A stretch of DNA of 64,000 nucleotides from the NCBI RefSeq assembly GCF_009687865.1, contig NZ_BLAE01000010.1, positions 103,992-167,991 of the forward strand, read 5' to 3'. The stretch comes from Acrocarpospora macrocephala (lineage in GTDB: Bacteria; Actinomycetota; Actinomycetes; Streptosporangiales; Streptosporangiaceae). The position numbers were made by a program, and so were the translations under genes. Under the pieces are notes generated by a model. It was not told where the DNA came from and did no database searches. It worked only from the letters and a program-made list of their open reading frames with translations. Numbering within the stretch: the stretch's first letter is position 1; every line of letters starts with the position of its first letter. This document shows, one piece after another, positions 60,912-64,000 of the stretch.

Positions 60912-62585
60912 TTAGTAACCGACCTTCGACCCGCTCAGCCGGGCGTCCACGAGTGCTTTGACGTGGCTGAGGACCGGCTTGCTCGTCGCCGTCATCTGGA
61001 GGTCGGACTCCTCGACGAAGAAGATCTGCCTCGGGATCTTGTAGCTTGCCAGGCGGTCCTTGAGGTAGGCCTTCACACCGTCCTCGGTGAGGCTGGCGCC
61101 GTCACGGGGCACGACCACGGCCACGATGGCCTCGCCGACGGCCGCGTCCGGCACGCCGATCACGGAGGTGATCCGGACATCGGGGTTCTCGTAGAGCGCG
61201 GACTCGACCTCGCCCGGAGACACATTGGCCGCATTGGTACGGATGATCGCGGACATCCGGCCCGTCCAGTGAAGGTAGCCGTCCTCGTCCAGGTAGCCGC
61301 CGTCATTGGTGTGGTAGAAGCCCTCGGCATCCAGGTAGTCCTCCGGGAACACCTTGTGGTAGCCGCGCATCAGGCCGGTGCCCTTGAAGACGATCTCCCC
61401 GAACGTGTTCGGTGGGAGCTCCTCGCCCGTCTCCTGGTCGACGATCTTGAACCTCATCCCCGGGAGCGGCCGGCCGTGGGTGCTGGTACGCAGCTCCACG
61501 GGCGAGTCCCAGGGGATTGCGGCGGCCAAGGTGAGCGCCTCGGTCAGCCCCAGCGAGGCGCCGCCGAACGGACGGTCGGGCGGCAGGTCGGTGTAACCGG
61601 CCAGCGCCGCCCGCGGGAAGATCCGGAGCGAGGACAGGTCGGCGGGGTTCTCGTCCAGCACCTCCTCAATCTGCGTGAGCTGTGGCGGCGTCACATGGAT
61701 GACCGTGATCCCGCACTTTTCGATCAGGCGGACCGCCTCGGCCGGGTCGAACCACTCCTGCATCACCAAGGTGGCGCCGGACGCGATGGCCGAGCCGAGC
61801 ACCCAAGCGACTCCCGCGCTCCAGAACAGCGGATAGGTCCCCCAGATCACGTCATCCGGGCGAAGGCTGAACATGTCCGGCAGCCGGTCGAATTGGACCC
61901 GCACGCTCCGGTGGGTGTGAATGACCCCCTTCGACGGTCCCGACGTGCCGGAGGTATAGATGACGAGGGAGTCGTCGGTCGGGTGGATCTCATCTTCAAG
62001 AGCCCGCAGGTACTCAGGAGATAGACCGGGGGCCCGTGCGAGCAGGTCGTCCCACCCGATGACCTGCCCACCGACGGCGCCGTCCCCGACGTGCACCACA
62101 TGGCGCAGGTACGGGAGCCGCGGGTCGTAGAACGGTTCGGAACCGGCCAGCCCGGGGAACGCCTCCACCAGGTCGTCGAGGTAGGCATGCCGGAGCAGGC
62201 GATCCTGCAGGATCAGGATCGAGGCGTCCGCGTGCCGCAGCAGCTGGTGCCGCTTGACCGCCGGCTCGTACGTGCTCAGCGGAATGCACACCGCGCCGAT
62301 CGACATCGTCGCGAAGCAGGCGACCACCCACTCCGGCCGTCCACCCATGAGGAGGGCGACCCGCGTCCCCTTTCCGGCGCCGAGGCCGATGAGCGCCGCC
62401 TCGAACTTGGTGACCTCCTCGTAGAGACGGCGGTACGTCCAGCTCTCGTCACCGAAGACAAGCGCGGTACGGTCCCCGTGCTGCTCGGTGATCGCGCGCA
62501 GAAATACCGGGAACGTCAGGTCCGGGTCGACGTGAATCTGCTGCAAGGTCACGACTGTCACGCTCTTCGTATCCGCGCGCCGCAT
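60912..62585 (-). CDS. acyl-CoA/aryl-CoA ligase (AMP-dependent synthetase)
   Basis: The ATG at 62585 is used; a GTG at 62591 and others near 62552-62561 are possible. The adenylation motifs are A3 SLVIYTSGTSGPSKGVIHTH, A5-like SLGLTEALT, A8 TGRMSAIIRTNAANVSPGEVE and the A10 lysine in MTATSKPVL. It forms a CoA thioester from a free acid, a usual first step of aromatic or alicyclic acid degradation. It resembles cyclohexanecarboxylate- and fatty-acyl-type ligases; the acid is unknown. An operator-like site precedes it. Confidence 0.88.
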   Translation of the reverse strand: MRRADTKSVTVVTLQQIHVDPDLTFPVFLRAITEQHGDRTALVFGDESWTYRRLYEEVTKFEAALIGLGAGKGTRVALLMGGRPEWVVACFATMSIGAVCIPLSTYEPAVKRHQLLRHADASILILQDRLLRHAYLDDLVEAFPGLAGSEPFYDPRLPYLRHVVHVGDGAVGGQVIGWDDLLARAPGLSPEYLRALEDEIHPTDDSLVIYTSGTSGPSKGVIHTHRSVRVQFDRLPDMFSLRPDDVIWGTYPLFWSAGVAWVLGSAIASGATLVMQEWFDPAEAVRLIEKCGITVIHVTPPQLTQIEEVLDENPADLSSLRIFPRAALAGYTDLPPDRPFGGASLGLTEALTLAAAIPWDSPVELRTSTHGRPLPGMRFKIVDQETGEELPPNTFGEIVFKGTGLMRGYHKVFPEDYLDAEGFYHTNDGGYLDEDGYLHWTGRMSAIIRTNAANVSPGEVESALYENPDVRITSVIGVPDAAVGEAIVAVVVPRDGASLTEDGVKAYLKDRLASYKIPRQIFFVEESDLQMTATSKPVLSHVKALVDARLSGSKVGY

Positions 62586-62630
62586 GTGCACGCTTGAGAT
62601 CGTTGGCTCGGCAAGTTGGGCTCCTCGTAT

Positions 62631-62652
62631 ACTTCTATAGTTCCCGAAGCAT
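62631..62652. promoter_or_regulatory. operator-like site before the ligase operon
   Basis: ACTTCTATAGTTCCCGAAGC shares ACTTCTATA...GAAGCAT with the site at 45275 and ATAGTTCC with the palindrome at 45077. It is 46 bases before the ligase start, in the gene-free interval 62592-63017 between the ligase and arsR. Confidence 0.6.
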
Positions 62653-62810
62653 CATTCGTAACCTACTTCAACATGTCAAGAGATCGACAGGCCATCGCTT
62701 CCACGAGCTGGGACACGAAGGTTCGCGTCGCAGGCCCCGGCTCCGGAAGCCAGTCGTGGGGTGTGCGCAGGTCGGCATCTCAGGTTGAGTCCATCAGGCA
62801 ATTCGACTAC

Positions 62811-62832
62811 ACTTCGATGTTACTGGAAATGT
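62811..62832. promoter_or_regulatory. third copy of the ACTTC...GGAA motif
   Basis: ACTTCGATGTTACTGGAAAT follows the consensus ACTTC(T/G)ATA...TGGAA of the sites at 45275 and 55698. It lies in the same gene-free interval, which I see no credible coding sequence in. Confidence 0.45.
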
Positions 62833-62955
62833 ACACGCCGACCATTGGGCGGGGCCCCCTCTTCGATCGACACGGCGCCTTGGCGGCGAATCTCACTCAG
62901 CTCTCCCAAGCGCGAGAGCTGAGCTGAACATGCTCCAGAGTCGAGGGTTTGCATG

Positions 62956-62981
62956 AATCCATAGATCTAGAAACATGATAG
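62956..62981 (+). promoter_or_regulatory. ATCTAGAA-centred operator before arsR
   Basis: AATCCATAGATCTAGAAACAT aligns base for base with AATCTATATTTCTAGAATCAT before the Rieske operon except for five or so changes. Placed 37 bases before the arsR start, it is the likely autoregulatory site. Confidence 0.65.
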
Positions 62982-63017
62982 AGTTGGGCGGACAAAAACC
63001 ATGACTGGATAAGGAAA

Positions 63018-63356
63018 ATGCCTCGAGTCAATGCCGCCCCGAAACAGTCTCCCCTGGAGAAGTCGCAGGAAGCCCAGTACATCAGCATCTTCCGCGCGCT
63101 CTCCGAGCCGCTGCGGCTTGAGATCCTCTCCCTCTTCGACGACGAAGGCCGCTGCGCCTGCACCCATCTGGAGGAGCGGTTGCCCATCTCCAAGTCGACG
63201 ATCTCGTACCACATCAAGATCCTTTACGAAGCGGGCCTGATCAACATCCGCAAGGAGGGTCGCTTCTACCACTACGACCTGCGTACCGACGTATTCGACT
63301 ATTTCGTCCCTGACCTCCTGGAGAGAGTCCGGGGCGAGCGCTCGACACGCGTCTAG
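63018..63356 (+). CDS. ArsR/SmtB family regulator
   Basis: 112 residues, AAGGA before the ATG. Winged helix: FRALSEPLRLEILSLFDDEG, CTHLEERLPISKSTISYHIK, AGLINIRKEGRFYHYDLR. The helix-3 CxC (CAC) near residue 47 resembles a metal-binding ArsR site (ELCVCDL), but here it lies in RCACTHL; organic-ligand ArsR proteins also exist. It is the only regulator gene in the island and its own upstream site recurs elsewhere there, so it is the best candidate for controlling the whole island. Confidence 0.88.
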   Translation: MPRVNAAPKQSPLEKSQEAQYISIFRALSEPLRLEILSLFDDEGRCACTHLEERLPISKSTISYHIKILYEAGLINIRKEGRFYHYDLRTDVFDYFVPDLLERVRGERSTRV

Positions 63357-63440
63357 CGAGCGCCGTCATCGCCCGTACGTTCATTTCGGGAATTGTCAAA
63401 TAATCGCGGCCGTCCGCCGCGGTGAGGTGAGGAGGCACCC

Positions 63441-64000
63441 ATGGCCGAGGAACTCGACACGTCCGACATTGACCGTTGGGTCGGCGTCCCGCTCAGCCAG
63501 AGCGGCCTGGTCGAACCGATCCAGCTCAACGACATCCGCCGGTGGGCGCAGGCGATGCACCATCCGAACCCGCTGTACTACAACCCGGAATACGCCGCGG
63601 CGAGCCGTTTCGGCCAGATCGTTGCCCCGCAGTCCTTCACCGTGGTCTGCGAGGCGGGACACGGCGCCCGGCCCTCAACCCAAGGCCACATCCCGGAGTC
63701 GCACATGCTCTTCGCCGGCGACGAGTGGTGGTTCTTCGGGCCGCGAATCTTCCCGGGGGACCGCGTCACCATCGACCAGATGGTCTTCGACTACCGCAAG
63801 ACGACGACGAAGTTCGCCGGGCCGACCGTCGTCCAGCGCGGCGACAACCACTACGTGAACCAGCGCGGCGAGCGGATCGCGATCCAGCGCTCATCCGCGA
63901 TCCGCTACCAGCCCGCGGCGGCGCGAGCGACGGCCGCTTTCGACGAGCACGACGAGGAGACCGACTGGAGTGACGACGACCTGGCACGCATCACCAAGGA
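63441..64000 (+). CDS. MaoC/FAS1-like dehydratase, N-terminal part (3' end outside window)
   Basis: The ATG at 63441 follows GGTGAGGAGG; the frame is still open at the last base, giving about 186 residues. The hot-dog pattern IQLNDIRRWAQAMHHPNPLYYNPEYAAASRFGQIVAPQSF and WWFFGPRIFPGDRVT, FDYRKTTTKFAGPTVVQRGDNHYVNQRGE matches the MaoC_dehydrat_N/FAS1-like dehydratase family. It would hydrate or dehydrate a CoA-bound enoyl intermediate, in keeping with the ligase and SDR of the island. Confidence 0.85.
   Translation, partial: MAEELDTSDIDRWVGVPLSQSGLVEPIQLNDIRRWAQAMHHPNPLYYNPEYAAASRFGQIVAPQSFTVVCEAGHGARPSTQGHIPESHMLFAGDEWWFFGPRIFPGDRVTIDQMVFDYRKTTTKFAGPTVVQRGDNHYVNQRGERIAIQRSSAIRYQPAAARATAAFDEHDEETDWSDDDLARITK

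Noticed and set aside
62616-62927. 103-codon open frame between the ligase and arsR
   Set aside because: No ribosome site, low-complexity content, and it overlaps three operator-like motifs; treated as regulatory DNA.

Overview
The window is high-GC DNA with strong GAGG/AAGGAG ribosome sites, frequent GTG starts and 4-bp ATGA/GTGA gene overlaps. It carries a SARP regulator, XRE/NB-ARC/TPR regulators, large WD40-STAND proteins and a pSAM2-type integrative element relic. Together these point to a filamentous actinomycete, most likely of the Streptosporangiales (Nonomuraea/Streptosporangium type); the genus is inference. No rRNA, tRNA or CRISPR array was seen.

Region 1 (1-5.2 kb) is the end of a MoxR-type operon (DUF58 protein, two membrane VWA proteins), an FtsX-like membrane protein without an ATPase, and a trans-polyprenyl diphosphate synthase. 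Region 2 (5.2-16.2 kb) is dominated by a 2453-residue protein with an N-terminal Mrr/PD-(D/E)XK nuclease-like domain, a NACHT/STAND NTPase, 14 WD40 repeats, an unassigned domain, pentapeptide repeats and 14 more WD40 repeats. It looks like an Avs-like or NACHT-type defence sensor/effector. A small unknown gene, a helical-repeat protein and a membrane-anchored HTH protein surround it.

Region 3 (16.3-26 kb) holds a secreted beta-helix protein and a compact peptide-export locus: a 68-aa six-cysteine peptide, a TlpA-like thiol oxidoreductase, an ABC exporter, a divergent S26 signal peptidase, an AfsR-type SARP and an XRE-NB-ARC-TPR regulator. It reads as an uncharacterised secreted disulfide-rich peptide system. 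Region 4 (26-30.3 kb) is a decay zone: an AAA+ ATPase fragment, an IS5-family element inserted in an IS3-family element, a DUF6461-like gene next to a toxin-like tail, and the rep/xis/int relic of an integrative element.

Region 5 (30.3-40.3 kb) has a five-gene overlapping operon (DUF998 protein, EamA permease, GT4 glycosyltransferase, response regulator, histidine kinase), a TetR regulator divergent from a PPOX flavoprotein and a VanB-type reductase, a DUF6183-like protein and a secreted DUF1593 protein.

Region 6 (40.8-64 kb) is a catabolic island. It holds a KstD-like flavoprotein, an MDR reductase, three MFS exporters, a family-5 oligopeptide-type ABC transporter with two paralogous binding proteins, a Rieske oxygenase and ferredoxin, 2-oxoacid dehydrogenase E1 alpha/beta with a stand-alone lipoyl protein, an SDR, an acyl-CoA ligase, an ArsR regulator and a MaoC-like dehydratase cut by the window end. 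Related AT-rich operator-like sequences lie before most of its transcription units, so the island looks like one regulon for uptake, CoA activation and oxidation of an aromatic or alicyclic compound. The substrate cannot be read from the sequence.
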